Of a stretch of 38,231 nucleotides of DNA, positions 23,903-32,701 are shown piece by piece. The notes under the pieces are model-generated. The model saw only the letters and a list, made by a program, of their open reading frames with translations, had not been told where the DNA came from and searched no databases. The first letter of the stretch is position 1, and each line of letters starts with the position of its first letter. Source of the DNA: Clostridiales bacterium (GTDB taxonomy: Bacteria > Bacillota > Clostridia > Saccharofermentanales > Saccharofermentanaceae); contig JAFZHS010000016.1 in NCBI GenBank assembly GCA_017554745.1, positions 1 to 38,231 of the forward strand, given 5' to 3'. A program made the translations under genes and the position numbers.

Positions 23903-24838
23903 ATGGCAGATATGTCTGAAGAAATCTTATTAAAGAAACACAAGAAAAAAATGGCGAGAGAGGATGTAATCTTTACGATCTTCAATACCACTTTCCTGAT
24001 ATTGTTCGCAGTCGTAACGCTCTATCCTGTTCTCAACACATTGGCTTATTCTTTCAACGACGGTAACGATGCCGTCAGAGGCGGAATCTATCTTTGGCCC
24101 CGTAAGTTGTCCTGGGATAACTACGATGAGATCCTTTTCAGAAGAAAGGGTATCAGAGTAGGTGCTAAGATCACTGTTTACAGAACAGTTCTCGGTACTA
24201 TCACATCTTTGGCAGCTAACGCTTTGCTCTCGTTCATCCTGAGCCGTAAGAAGTTCTTGTTCAAGTCCAGCCTTTCGCTGTTCTGGGTAATCACGATGTA
24301 TGCTACGGGAGGACTTATCCCTACGATGATCCTCTTTAAGTATCTCCATCTGACAGACAGCTTCTGGGTATACGTTATTCCTGGCATGGTCAGTGCTTTT
24401 AACGTAATGGTTATGAGAACATACATGAACGGTATTCCGGATTCCCTCGAAGAGTCCGCTCAGCTCGAGGGTGCAGGCTATATGAGAGTATTCTGGAGCA
24501 TCATTACTCCTCTTTGTAAACCGGTTTATGCCACGATCGCATTGTTCGTTGCGGTATATCACTGGAATGCATGGTTTGACGCAATGCTGTACAACAGATT
24601 GTCACCTGAGTACACCACGCTTCAGTTCGAGCTCAGAAAGCTGCTCGACTCAGTCTCGGCTTCTACAGGCGGACAGCAGTCCGGTACGGCTGTAACCGAA
24701 TCAGCTGCTAACAAACTCACGCCTACTACGGTAAGAGCTGCTGCTTCTATCGCTACAATGGCGCCGATCATCGCTCTCTATCCTTTCTTACAGAGATACT
24801 TCGTTACCGGTCTTACGATCGGTGGTGTTAAGGAATAA
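23903..24838 (+). CDS. ABC sugar transporter permease, LplC/YtcP-like
   Basis: This is the second permease, 311 residues and about six membrane segments. The coupling loop LEESAQLEGAGYMRVFWSII is present. The C terminus IALYPFLQRYFVTGLTIGGV is typical of CUT1-type MalG-like permeases in this group. AAGGGG is placed 9 nt before the ATG. It follows the first permease by 17 nt, and a strong terminator closes the transcript. Confidence 0.93.
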   Translation: MADMSEEILLKKHKKKMAREDVIFTIFNTTFLILFAVVTLYPVLNTLAYSFNDGNDAVRGGIYLWPRKLSWDNYDEILFRRKGIRVGAKITVYRTVLGTITSLAANALLSFILSRKKFLFKSSLSLFWVITMYATGGLIPTMILFKYLHLTDSFWVYVIPGMVSAFNVMVMRTYMNGIPDSLEESAQLEGAGYMRVFWSIITPLCKPVYATIALFVAVYHWNAWFDAMLYNRLSPEYTTLQFELRKLLDSVSASTGGQQSGTAVTESAANKLTPTTVRAAASIATMAPIIALYPFLQRYFVTGLTIGGVKE

Positions 24839-24865
24839 GAGCCACAAGATCATTTTCGATCACAC

Positions 24866-24898
24866 AGCTGCCTTGATCTTTGGTCAGGGCAGCTTTTT
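24866..24898 (+). terminator. Intrinsic terminator after permease genes
   Basis: AGCTGCCTTGA (24866-24876) pairs with TCAGGGCAGCT (24884-24894), 11 bp with one G-T pair, followed by a T run. Confidence 0.88.
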
Positions 24899-24915
24899 AT
24901 AGAAGACAAAAATGT

Positions 24916-24935
24916 TTGAATGCAGAAGCATTCAA
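24916..24935. promoter_or_regulatory. Palindrome upstream of the yesL-like gene
   Basis: TTGAATGC-AGAA-GCATTCAA is a perfect 8-bp inverted repeat. Downstream TAGAAT (24943-24948) and TATACT (24948-24953) are possible -10 elements, but no -35 fits well. It may be an operator for the gene at 24990. Confidence 0.4.
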
Positions 24936-24989
24936 GATGTTATAGAATATACTGGCCATACGGCAAAATAACTATATAGGTATATATAA

Positions 24990-26519
24990 ATGAACTTATT
25001 AAAACCTGACAGTCCGGTAATGAATCTCTTAAGTACGATAGCGGATCTCATCGTACTTCATCTGCTTTTCGTTATCTGCTGCCTTCCGATAGTTACCATC
25101 GGTGCCGCTTATTCGGCTAAATACTATGTCGCGATGAAGATAATAAGAGGCGAAGACAGCGGGGTGTTCGCTCCTTTCTTCAAGGCTTTTATCCGCAATT
25201 TCAAGCAGGCGACCCTTGTATGGCTTACATTGCTTGTTGCCATAGTGCTGATAGTTATCGACTGGCGCTGGGTCATTCTTAACGGCTGGAGCAATACCGC
25301 ATTTTTCTATAAGTTCGGCGTAATATTCTTTACGATCCTCGTATGGTTTATAACACTTACGATCTTCCCGACGATAGCAAGATACGAGATGAAGACCTCA
25401 GAGCTCTTCAAGGCGGCATTGATCTTCTCCATCATAAAGTTCATTCCGCTTACTCTTATTTCCGCACTCATAATCGGTTCTGTCGTTGCCTGCATCTGGT
25501 ATGCGCAGTGGTTCCCGCTGATATATTTCTTCTCCACTACAACGATCACTTATTTTCTTTCTCTTGTCTACATAAAGCAGTTTGATAAGCTCGAAAAGGT
25601 CCAGGCCGAGAAGCTCGAGGCAAAGAAAGCTGCCGAAGAGAGCGCAAAAGCAGCCGAAGAAGATGAGGAGCTTGAAGCCGACGCTCTTCTTGATGAGGAT
25701 GCCACAGGCGAAGCTTCTTATGCCAAATCAAAGATCGTAGCCAAGGAGCTTGAGACAAAACCCAGAAAGGCTGAAGAGGAAGAGGATAAGTCCGGCAATA
25801 AGCTCACCAGATACATAAGAAGCGAAAAGAAGAAGCTCAAAGGTCTTACGCCCAAGCAGAAAGCCGGATATTTTATCCAGTATTACCTGCCTACCACGGT
25901 ACTGATCCTTCTTATCCTGGGAATAATAGTCTGGTACGGAGTCGATATCTACAAATCGAAGATGAAGGTCATTGACGGCGGTCTTATTAACGGAGTCGTC
26001 TCAGATGAAGGACGTCTGTATGCGACAGAAGGATTCCTTGAGTGGGGCGGATACGGCAAAGGAAGAACGGCACAGCTCCTCGATACCGAGCTGAGTTTTA
26101 AGAGCGACCTTGAATTCGAGGACAAGTACCTTGAGATCGCATTCAGGGCATCAGTCCTGACCGGCCAGTTCGATTACCTGATCATGAGAGAGGACGCCGT
26201 AGATAATTATTCCACTCTGGATTATTTCATGGATCTTAACAATCTTTTAAACATGGACAATTTCTCTGAAGATGATTTCTTCTACTATACCGAGGAGGCT
26301 GACACTTCAGGCGGATTATCAATAGATGACCTGCTCAACAAAAATAAGGAAGAGAAGGTAGGAACCTTCCCGATCGCCCTGAAACTGACAGAAGAGGCAG
26401 AAGAAAAGCTTGGTCTTGATACCAAGTACACATACTATATTGCTTTCACATACTCTACCGAAGCTTCAGGCGATAAGACAAACCAAAAGTTTGTAGAGTA
26501 TCTGTTCGGCAAGTGCTGA
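24990..26519 (+). CDS. DUF624 (YesL-like) membrane protein with long C-terminal extension
   Basis: The 509-residue protein starts with a DUF624/YesL domain (residues 1-198, about five membrane segments, with the family pattern CCLPIVTIGAAYSAKYYVAMK and SGVFAPFFKAFIRNFKQAT). YesL proteins are normally only about 200-220 residues. Here a charged Ala/Glu/Lys-rich linker (about 198-290, probably helical) follows. Then come one more membrane segment (299-318) and a roughly 190-residue soluble domain. That domain has segments such as FDYLIMREDAVDNYSTLDYF and DLNNLLNMDNF that recall parts of solute-binding proteins. YesL genes accompany YesMN/Lpl importers and their role is unknown. Only a weak AGG precedes the ATG. 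Confidence 0.75.
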   Translation: MNLLKPDSPVMNLLSTIADLIVLHLLFVICCLPIVTIGAAYSAKYYVAMKIIRGEDSGVFAPFFKAFIRNFKQATLVWLTLLVAIVLIVIDWRWVILNGWSNTAFFYKFGVIFFTILVWFITLTIFPTIARYEMKTSELFKAALIFSIIKFIPLTLISALIIGSVVACIWYAQWFPLIYFFSTTTITYFLSLVYIKQFDKLEKVQAEKLEAKKAAEESAKAAEEDEELEADALLDEDATGEASYAKSKIVAKELETKPRKAEEEEDKSGNKLTRYIRSEKKKLKGLTPKQKAGYFIQYYLPTTVLILLILGIIVWYGVDIYKSKMKVIDGGLINGVVSDEGRLYATEGFLEWGGYGKGRTAQLLDTELSFKSDLEFEDKYLEIAFRASVLTGQFDYLIMREDAVDNYSTLDYFMDLNNLLNMDNFSEDDFFYYTEEADTSGGLSIDDLLNKNKEEKVGTFPIALKLTEEAEEKLGLDTKYTYYIAFTYSTEASGDKTNQKFVEYLFGKC

Positions 26520-26542
26520 GCCGATAAATCAAGCACTTTTGC

Positions 26543-26571
26543 TTGACAACAGTCCCATGCCCTAATATAAT
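26543..26571 (+). promoter_or_regulatory. Consensus promoter for rpmH-rnpA
   Basis: TTGACA (26543-26548), 17-bp spacer, TATAAT (26566-26571): a perfect sigma-A consensus. Just upstream CAAGCA-CTTT-TGCTTG is a small inverted repeat that may help end the preceding transcript. The leader is about 90 nt and ends in CGGAGGATT before rpmH. I see no DnaA-box cluster here. Confidence 0.88.
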
Positions 26572-26666
26572 TTTCGGGTTATATTTAAAATTGTCTTATT
26601 ATGCGCTGCCGCCAGAAACGCGGGTGTGCAAACTGAGAAAAAAGCAATTTTCGGAGGATTATATTT

Positions 26667-26804
26667 ATGGCAAAGATGACTTTTCAGCCTAAGAAAAGAC
26701 AGAGAGCTAAGGTTCACGGCTTCAGAGCCAGAATGGAGACTGCTAACGGCCGCAAGGTTCTTGCAGCTAGAAGAGCCAAGGGCAGAAAGAGACTCGCAGT
26801 CTGA
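26667..26804 (+). CDS. rpmH: 50S ribosomal protein L34
   Basis: L34 is a small, very basic large-subunit protein. The 45-residue product reads [19 protein letters not shown], then [20 protein letters not shown] and RKRLAV, which is the canonical family sequence. CGGAGG lies upstream of the ATG. It is the first gene of the conserved rpmH-rnpA-yidD-yidC block. Confidence 0.97.
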   Translation: MAKMTFQPKKRQRAKVHGFRARMETANGRKVLAARRAKGRKRLAV

Positions 26805-26831
26805 TCTTAAGACTACGGTCGCATTCTCGCT

Positions 26832-27209
26832 TTGAAATCGGTAGCACTCAGATTCAATTTCGAATTTAACAGGGTTTACCGGTACGGAAAATTCGCAACC
26901 GGCAGATACCTGTCGGTTCATGTGCTTAAAAGACGAGAAGGTACCACCCAGAGCGGTTACAAAGTTGATCCGGCCTTGAGACGCACCGGCTTTTGCGCGA
27001 ACAAGAAAGATCTTGGCGCAGTCGGCAGGAACCGTGCAAGGCGCTTGATGAGAGAATCATTCAGACAACTTGAAAACAGGCTTCCTGAAGGATACGACTA
27101 TGTATTCACATTGAAGTCTAAGGCCGGGATACCTGAATATCGTGAATTAAGCGCAGATATGGGGAAATGTCTTACAAGGCTTGATCTATTGGATGGTGAT
27201 CCCGCATGA
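26832..27209 (+). CDS. rnpA: Ribonuclease P protein component
   Basis: RnpA supports the catalytic RNase P RNA in trimming tRNA 5' ends. The 125-residue protein has the N-terminal [22 protein letters not shown] and the diagnostic RNR motif [17 protein letters not shown]. The start is a TTG at 26832, 27 nt after rpmH, without a recognisable ribosome binding site. The frame is closed by a stop at 26808, so no longer standard start exists (only an ATT at 26823). Low initiation would fit the usual large excess of L34 over RnpA. Its stop overlaps yidD by 4 nt. Confidence 0.93.
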   Translation: MKSVALRFNFEFNRVYRYGKFATGRYLSVHVLKRREGTTQSGYKVDPALRRTGFCANKKDLGAVGRNRARRLMRESFRQLENRLPEGYDYVFTLKSKAGIPEYRELSADMGKCLTRLDLLDGDPA

Positions 27210-27418
27210 TGCGCAAAGCCATAATAGGAATGGTTCGCTGGTATCAGAAGCATGTTTCTCCCGCGTTCGGGCCTCACTGCAAGTACCAGCCCACGTGCTC
27301 ACAGTACATGATCGAAGCGGTCACTAAGTACGGTGCACTGAAGGGCGGACTTATGGGCATTTGGCGAATTTTGAGATGCAACCCGTTCTCTAAAGGCGGA
27401 TACGATCCCGTCAAGTAA
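27206..27418 (+). CDS. yidD: Membrane protein insertion efficiency factor YidD
   Basis: YidD is a short membrane-associated protein that assists YidC-dependent insertion. The 70 residues show the family core [22 protein letters not shown] with conserved cysteines, and [16 protein letters not shown]. The start ATG lies in an ATGATG overlapping the rnpA stop, so translation is coupled. It precedes yidC by 35 nt. Confidence 0.95.
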   Translation: MMRKAIIGMVRWYQKHVSPAFGPHCKYQPTCSQYMIEAVTKYGALKGGLMGIWRILRCNPFSKGGYDPVK

Positions 27419-27453
27419 GTGGAAAGATTATTTATTAGAACCGGAGTTCAATA

Positions 27454-28557
27454 ATGGGAGACATTGTAGTTCAATTATCTATTCTCGACCCGCTGTACGT
27501 TTTGTTCGGCTGGCTTACGAGAGTATTGTATGGCTTCTTCGGTAATTATGGTCTGGCGATCATCTTCCTTACCATAATCATCAGAGCAGCTCTTATCCCG
27601 CTTAACGTAAAGTCTCAGAAGTCTATGCTCAAGATGCAGGCTATCAGCGGTAAGCAGGCAGAGCTTCAGCGTATTTACGGCGATGATAAGGAAAAATACC
27701 GTGAAGAAGTCATGAAGCTTCAGAAGGAGAATGGCGCAGGCGGTCTTTCCGGATGCCTTCTTCCTTTCCTTCAGATCTTTATTATCTGGCCTATGTTCCG
27801 TATCGTCAGCGGACCGTTGATCTATCTTTCGCAGGTCAGCAAGACCAATATCCAGAGCATGATCAGCCTTGGAAACAGCATGGGCGAAGGCGGAATCTTT
27901 GCCGCACAGATGACTGCGGAGAATCACATCGGCCTTATCAAGGCTCTCAATGAGAACTCACAGTTCCTCAACGAGTGCATCAACAGAGGTCTTATCAAGC
28001 TCGATCAGATGATCGACCTTCACTTCCTTGGCATGGATCTTACGGTTACCCCGGCGTGGAAGCCTTCCGTGATCGCTTCAGATCCCAAGACCTATCTCCC
28101 GCTCCTCATTTTCCCGGTCCTCGTTGTAATCATCAACATCGTTTCGATGCAGCTCACGAAGATCATGAAGCCCGGCTGGAGGGAAGAAGCAGAGGCTAAG
28201 AAGCGCGCCAAGCTGAATCCTGCAAGAGCAGGCCAGGTCGATAAGGGCGCCGGCGAAGATGCAGCACAGAACTCCATGAAGATCATGAACTGGATGATGC
28301 CTATACTTATGCTCGTTACCACATTCATGATGCCTGCAGCAATGGGTGTTTACTGGGTCATCTCAGGTCTCATGGGAATCTTCACAAGCATCATCACATA
28401 CTTCTGGTTCACAAAGCCTTATGAGCTTAAGAAGGCTGAGATCGAGGCTAAGAAGGACGCTGTTTTCAAGAAGTCCGCAAAAGCCCAGCTCGCAGGCGTT
28501 GATGCTGCAGTTGATGCAAAAGCATCTAAGAAGAACGGCAAGAAAAAGAAGAATTAA
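27454..28557 (+). CDS. yidC: Membrane protein insertase YidC/SpoIIIJ
   Basis: YidC inserts proteins into the cytoplasmic membrane, alone or with SecYEG. The 367-residue protein has five or so membrane segments. It shows the typical opening LYVLFGWLTRVLYGFFGNYG and IIRAALIPLNVKSQKSMLKM (hydrophilic-groove region with Arg), the coiled cytosolic loop, and LLPFLQIFIIWPMF. It ends in a Lys-rich tail (KASKKNGKKKKN) that contacts the ribosome in related proteins. GGAG is placed before the ATG. In clostridia it lacks the large periplasmic domain of E. coli YidC, as here. Confidence 0.95.
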   Translation: MGDIVVQLSILDPLYVLFGWLTRVLYGFFGNYGLAIIFLTIIIRAALIPLNVKSQKSMLKMQAISGKQAELQRIYGDDKEKYREEVMKLQKENGAGGLSGCLLPFLQIFIIWPMFRIVSGPLIYLSQVSKTNIQSMISLGNSMGEGGIFAAQMTAENHIGLIKALNENSQFLNECINRGLIKLDQMIDLHFLGMDLTVTPAWKPSVIASDPKTYLPLLIFPVLVVIINIVSMQLTKIMKPGWREEAEAKKRAKLNPARAGQVDKGAGEDAAQNSMKIMNWMMPILMLVTTFMMPAAMGVYWVISGLMGIFTSIITYFWFTKPYELKKAEIEAKKDAVFKKSAKAQLAGVDAAVDAKASKKNGKKKKN

Positions 28558-28584
28558 TTTTGGCTCGAAGGAGGCCTTGCAAAT

Positions 28585-29304
28585 ATGGAAAAGACAGTAA
28601 TCACAACAGGCAAGACAGTTGATGAAGCAATTGAGGCAGCTCTTTCCGAGCTCGGTTGTACAAAAGAGCAGGCAACTATCGAGGTTGTCGAAGAAGGCAC
28701 AGAAGGCGGTTTCTTAGGTCTCGGCAGAAAAGATGCCCAGGTCAAGGTAACAGCTAATACTGATGATTCCGCAGCACCTGCACCCGCAGCTGAAGAATCA
28801 GATGATACATATTACGGTGATGACGAGAGCTTCGAAGGCGACGCTGTAAGCGAAGCTGAAGACGCAGCTGCCAACTTCGTAGCAGAAGTTCTCTCCGGCA
28901 TCGGCATCCACGGCAACATGGATTCATACAGAGAAGACGATACTATCTATATCTCAGTTACAGGTTCTGACTGCGGCGCAGCTATCGGACGCCACGGTGA
29001 GACATTGGAAGCTATCTCTTACATGACAAACCTCATCGCTAACAAGCACAGCGAGCAGAGAGTTCATGTATATCTTGACGTAGGCGGATACAGAAAGCAC
29101 AGAGAGCAGGTCATCAAGGGCCTCGCTGACAAGGCAGTATCCAGAGTAAGACGTTCAGGCCGCAAGGTAGTCATGGAGGCTATGAGCCCCGCTGAGAGAA
29201 GGATCGTTCACTCCTATCTCCAGGATGTACACGGCGTAACCACACACAGCGAAGGCGTTGAGCCCAACAGATGTGTTGTTGTTACTCCCGAGGAAAAGAA
29301 GTAA
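28585..29304 (+). CDS. khpB: RNA-binding protein Jag/KhpB
   Basis: KhpB is a KH-R3H RNA-binding protein that forms a complex with KhpA and affects cell elongation. The 239 residues comprise a Jag_N domain (about 1-50: TGKTVDEAIEAALSELGCTK, EGGFLGLGRKDAQVKV), an acidic linker, a KH domain with IGRHGETLEAISYMTN, and an R3H domain (AMSPAERRIVHSYLQ). AAGGAGG lies 11 nt before the ATG. Its place between yidC and mnmE is conserved. Confidence 0.94.
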   Translation: MEKTVITTGKTVDEAIEAALSELGCTKEQATIEVVEEGTEGGFLGLGRKDAQVKVTANTDDSAAPAPAAEESDDTYYGDDESFEGDAVSEAEDAAANFVAEVLSGIGIHGNMDSYREDDTIYISVTGSDCGAAIGRHGETLEAISYMTNLIANKHSEQRVHVYLDVGGYRKHREQVIKGLADKAVSRVRRSGRKVVMEAMSPAERRIVHSYLQDVHGVTTHSEGVEPNRCVVVTPEEKK

Positions 29305-29338
29305 TCAAATCTTACAGGAAAACTCCTGGAATTAAGCG

Positions 29339-30763
29339 ATGTATTCGTATGATGACGAACCTATCTGCGCCTGCTCCACGCCGGCCGGAATCTCAGGCAT
29401 AGCGGTTATCCGGATCTCGGGTAACGGCTGTGGGGAACTTGCCGATAAATGTTCCGTCATCTTAAGATCCAGCGGTAATTATTCCAAGCTCTCAGAGCTC
29501 CCGGGCTATACATGCGCATTCGGTTACGTCAAAGATCCTTCGAGCGGGATCAAAGTCGACGAAGTCATTTTCACGCGTTTTGAGGCACCTCATTCCTACA
29601 CCGGAGAAGAGATGGTAGAGATATCATCACACGGTTCCGGTGCGGTCAAGCAGGAGATCTTAAAGTGCCTGGGCATGTCCGGTATCAGGATGGCTTATCC
29701 TGGAGAGTTCTCAAGAAGAGCATTCATAAACGGCAAGATGAGTCTCGCATCCGCTGAGGCTGTCATGGACGTTATCAATTCCGAGACCGAAAGACAGCTT
29801 GAAGCAGCAGGAAGCCTTTTGTCAGGCAAGCTCGCTGATGAGATAGCTTATATCGAGAACAACCTTTATGAGCAGGCAGCAATGCTTGAGACATTCACTG
29901 AATTTGACACCGAAGACGATGAAGCTGCCGAGAATGCCAAGCTTGAGACAGTAAAGGACAACTTAAGCGACTGCCACGACAGGCTTACTTCTCTCTGCAA
30001 AGGTTACGGCAAGGGAAGGATCCTATCCGAGAGGCTCCGCGTAGCGCTCTTAGGCCTTCCTAACAGCGGCAAGAGCACTCTTCTTAATACTCTCACAGGT
30101 TTTGACAGAGCGATCGTTACAGAGGTCGCAGGAACCACGAGAGACACTATCGAAGTCCAGATCAACATCAACGGGATCCCCGTTACGCTCATTGATACTG
30201 CAGGCATAAGAGAGACTGAGGACATCATCGAGAACATCGGAATCGGCAAGGCTTTCGAAGCAGGCAGAGGCGCCGACATGGTCTTCTACATGATCCCTCC
30301 TGACATGACTGTTGAAGAAGCATATACGGGAGTAAGAGAGATCGCAGAAGACTGCGAATCAGTAACGGGCGTTTTCTCAAAGAGCGATGCGGGTGATAAC
30401 CCCGACAGAAAAGAGATAGAAGAAAAGCTTGCCACACTCGGCATTAAGAACTTTATCTCTATCAGCGCTGAAGAAGATCTCAATATTGATAAGCTCGAAG
30501 ATGCCATCATCGAATACTACGATGAACTTGGCGGCGGAGCTTCCGAAGGACTTCTTATTACAAACAGCAGACATTACACCAAATTCTTAAAAGCCACGAA
30601 GAAACTTACGCTCGCACTTGATGCGCTCGATAACAATCTCGGCACCGAAGTCTGCGCATCTGCTTTAAGAGCATGCCTTGACGAGATCGGCGAAGTGACG
30701 GGCAAGACCGTATCCGCCACGCTGGCTGATACTATTTTCTCAAGATTCTGCATAGGTAAATAA
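29339..30763 (+). CDS. mnmE: tRNA modification GTPase MnmE
   Basis: MnmE, with MnmG, installs the carboxymethylaminomethyl group on U34 of certain tRNAs. The 474-residue protein has the N-terminal folate-binding domain (CACSTPAGISGIAVIRISG, HSYTGEEMVEISSHG), a helical domain, and an inserted G domain with P-loop GLPNSGKST (239-247), switch TTRDT and DTAG (286-289). It ends with the catalytic-type cysteine in FCIGK. Lengths are normal. Its stop TAA directly abuts the mnmG start. Confidence 0.97.
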   Translation: MYSYDDEPICACSTPAGISGIAVIRISGNGCGELADKCSVILRSSGNYSKLSELPGYTCAFGYVKDPSSGIKVDEVIFTRFEAPHSYTGEEMVEISSHGSGAVKQEILKCLGMSGIRMAYPGEFSRRAFINGKMSLASAEAVMDVINSETERQLEAAGSLLSGKLADEIAYIENNLYEQAAMLETFTEFDTEDDEAAENAKLETVKDNLSDCHDRLTSLCKGYGKGRILSERLRVALLGLPNSGKSTLLNTLTGFDRAIVTEVAGTTRDTIEVQININGIPVTLIDTAGIRETEDIIENIGIGKAFEAGRGADMVFYMIPPDMTVEEAYTGVREIAEDCESVTGVFSKSDAGDNPDRKEIEEKLATLGIKNFISISAEEDLNIDKLEDAIIEYYDELGGGASEGLLITNSRHYTKFLKATKKLTLALDALDNNLGTEVCASALRACLDEIGEVTGKTVSATLADTIFSRFCIGK

Positions 30764-32701
30764 ATGACTATCCGTGAAGCTTTAGAGTTAGATAAAAGCT
30801 TTGAAGCGGGGACATTCGATGTTGCCGTAGTGGGAGCAGGTCATGCGGGCTGCGAGGCGGCTCATGCTGCTGCAAAACTCGGACTTAACACTATCCTTTT
30901 CACGCTTTCTTTAGACAGCCTTGCAAATCTTCCCTGCAATCCTTCTATCGGAGGTACATCCAAAGGCCAGCTTGTAAGAGAGGTCGATGCTTTGGGCGGC
31001 ATCATTGGCATAATGGCAGATAAGTGTGCCGTGCAGATGAGAATGCTCAACAGATCCAAGGGCCCTGCGGTTTATTCTCCGAGAGCCCAGGAAGACCGCC
31101 AGATGTATTCTGTCGAGATGCGCCATTATCTCGAAAACCTCCCGTATCTCACTTTGAAGCAGGCCCACATCACTGCGCTTCTGACTGATGAAGAAGGAAA
31201 TGCCGCAGGCGTCATGACCGAGGGCAGGGCAGTCTACAGGGCAAAAGCCGTGGTTATCTGCTCAGGCACATATATGGAAGCCCGCATCATAAGGGGAGAA
31301 GTCATTACAGAGAGCGGTCCGGACGGACTTCCGAGATCGGTCGGCTTATCCTCGTCGCTTAATTCTTTAGGTGTTCCTCTCTTAAGATTCAAGACCGGTA
31401 CACCTGTAAGGGTCAATTCCAACTCTGTGGATTTCTCGCAGATGACAAGGCAGGACGGAGAAGATGACACTCCGCCGTTCTCATACAGAAACGAGATGGA
31501 GGGCAGGCTCCCTGCGCCTGTCAGTGAGCAGATCCCCTGCTGGTCTATCTGGACTACGGAAGAGACAAGAAAAGTAATAGCGGACAATATGGACAGGTCG
31601 CCACTCTACAGCGGCGAGATCAAAGGCATCGGCCCCAGATACTGCCCTTCGATCGAAGATAAGTTCATGAGGTTCAAGGATAAGACGAGGCACCAGATCT
31701 TCGTCGAGCCCATGGGACGCCACACGAATGAGATGTACCTTCAGGGATTCTCGACAAGCCTTCCTGAAGAGATACAGGAGAAGATGGTAAAGTCTTTGCC
31801 CGGTCTTGCGAACGCGAAGATCCAGAGGTCGGCTTATGCCATCGAGTACGATCTGGTCGATCCTTTATCTATTAAGGCGAGCCTTGAATCCAAGGTGGTC
31901 CCGGGTCTTTTTACCGCAGGACAGATAAACGGTTCTTCGGGTTATGAGGAAGCTGCCGCACAGGGAATCGTGGCAGGCATCAATGCTGCCATGAAGCTCC
32001 TCGGCAAAGAGGCGGTCATTATCGACAGATCGCAGGGCTACATCGGCGTGCTCATAGATGACCTCGTTACCAAGGGCACGAACGAGCCTTACCGCATGAT
32101 GACTTCCCGCGCCGAATACAGATTATTCTTAAGGCAGGACAATGCTGACGAGAGGCTCACGCCCATAGGCCATGAGATAGGCCTCATAAGCGATGATGTT
32201 TTCGAGAAGTTCGAAGAAAAGGTCGAAGCGATAGTCCTTGAGACCGAGAGGCTTAAGAAGACATATGTGGCTCCCACGGAAGAGCTCGGAGCGCTCCTTG
32301 ATACTTGCGGACAGACACTGCCCAAGTCGGGAGAGAGCCTGGCAGATCTCATCAAGAGACCGGGAGTTACCTATGAGCTCTTAGCTCCTGTTGACAAAGC
32401 CAGAAAGCCTCTGGCGCGCAACATAACTTTCGCATGCGAGACCAACATCAAGTACGAAGGATACTTAAGTCTCGAAAAAGAGAAGATCGAGAAGTTCAAG
32501 AACTTAGAGAAGATAAAGATACCCGAAGATACCGATTATTCGCTTATACGCGGATTGAGGATCGAGGCTTGTCAGAAACTTACGAAGATGAAGCCTGAGA
32601 ATGTAGGCAGGGCTTCGAGAATATCGGGAGTATCGCCCGCTGACTGTGAAGTCCTTTTGGTATATCTCGAACAGATGAGAAGGAGACAGAACAATGGCTG
32701 A
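30764..32701 (+). CDS. mnmG: tRNA uridine-5-carboxymethylaminomethyl enzyme MnmG (GidA)
   Basis: MnmG is the FAD-dependent partner of MnmE. The 645 residues start with the dinucleotide-binding motif VVGAGHAGCEAAHAAAKLG (G24, G26, G29). Further marks are CNPSIGGTSKGQLVREVDAL, the cysteine in CSGTYMEARI, and the C-terminal MTSRAEYRLFLRQDNAD region that contacts MnmE. The ATG follows the mnmE stop with no gap, and AGG is the only ribosome binding hint, so coupling to mnmE is likely. Overlaps rsmG by 8 nt. Confidence 0.97.
   Translation: MTIREALELDKSFEAGTFDVAVVGAGHAGCEAAHAAAKLGLNTILFTLSLDSLANLPCNPSIGGTSKGQLVREVDALGGIIGIMADKCAVQMRMLNRSKGPAVYSPRAQEDRQMYSVEMRHYLENLPYLTLKQAHITALLTDEEGNAAGVMTEGRAVYRAKAVVICSGTYMEARIIRGEVITESGPDGLPRSVGLSSSLNSLGVPLLRFKTGTPVRVNSNSVDFSQMTRQDGEDDTPPFSYRNEMEGRLPAPVSEQIPCWSIWTTEETRKVIADNMDRSPLYSGEIKGIGPRYCPSIEDKFMRFKDKTRHQIFVEPMGRHTNEMYLQGFSTSLPEEIQEKMVKSLPGLANAKIQRSAYAIEYDLVDPLSIKASLESKVVPGLFTAGQINGSSGYEEAAAQGIVAGINAAMKLLGKEAVIIDRSQGYIGVLIDDLVTKGTNEPYRMMTSRAEYRLFLRQDNADERLTPIGHEIGLISDDVFEKFEEKVEAIVLETERLKKTYVAPTEELGALLDTCGQTLPKSGESLADLIKRPGVTYELLAPVDKARKPLARNITFACETNIKYEGYLSLEKEKIEKFKNLEKIKIPEDTDYSLIRGLRIEACQKLTKMKPENVGRASRISGVSPADCEVLLVYLEQMRRRQNNG

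Noticed and set aside
26520..26666. Replication origin before rpmH
   Set aside because: rpmH is often beside dnaA/oriC, but I see no TTATCCACA-type boxes or AT-rich unwinding region, only a promoter and short leader.
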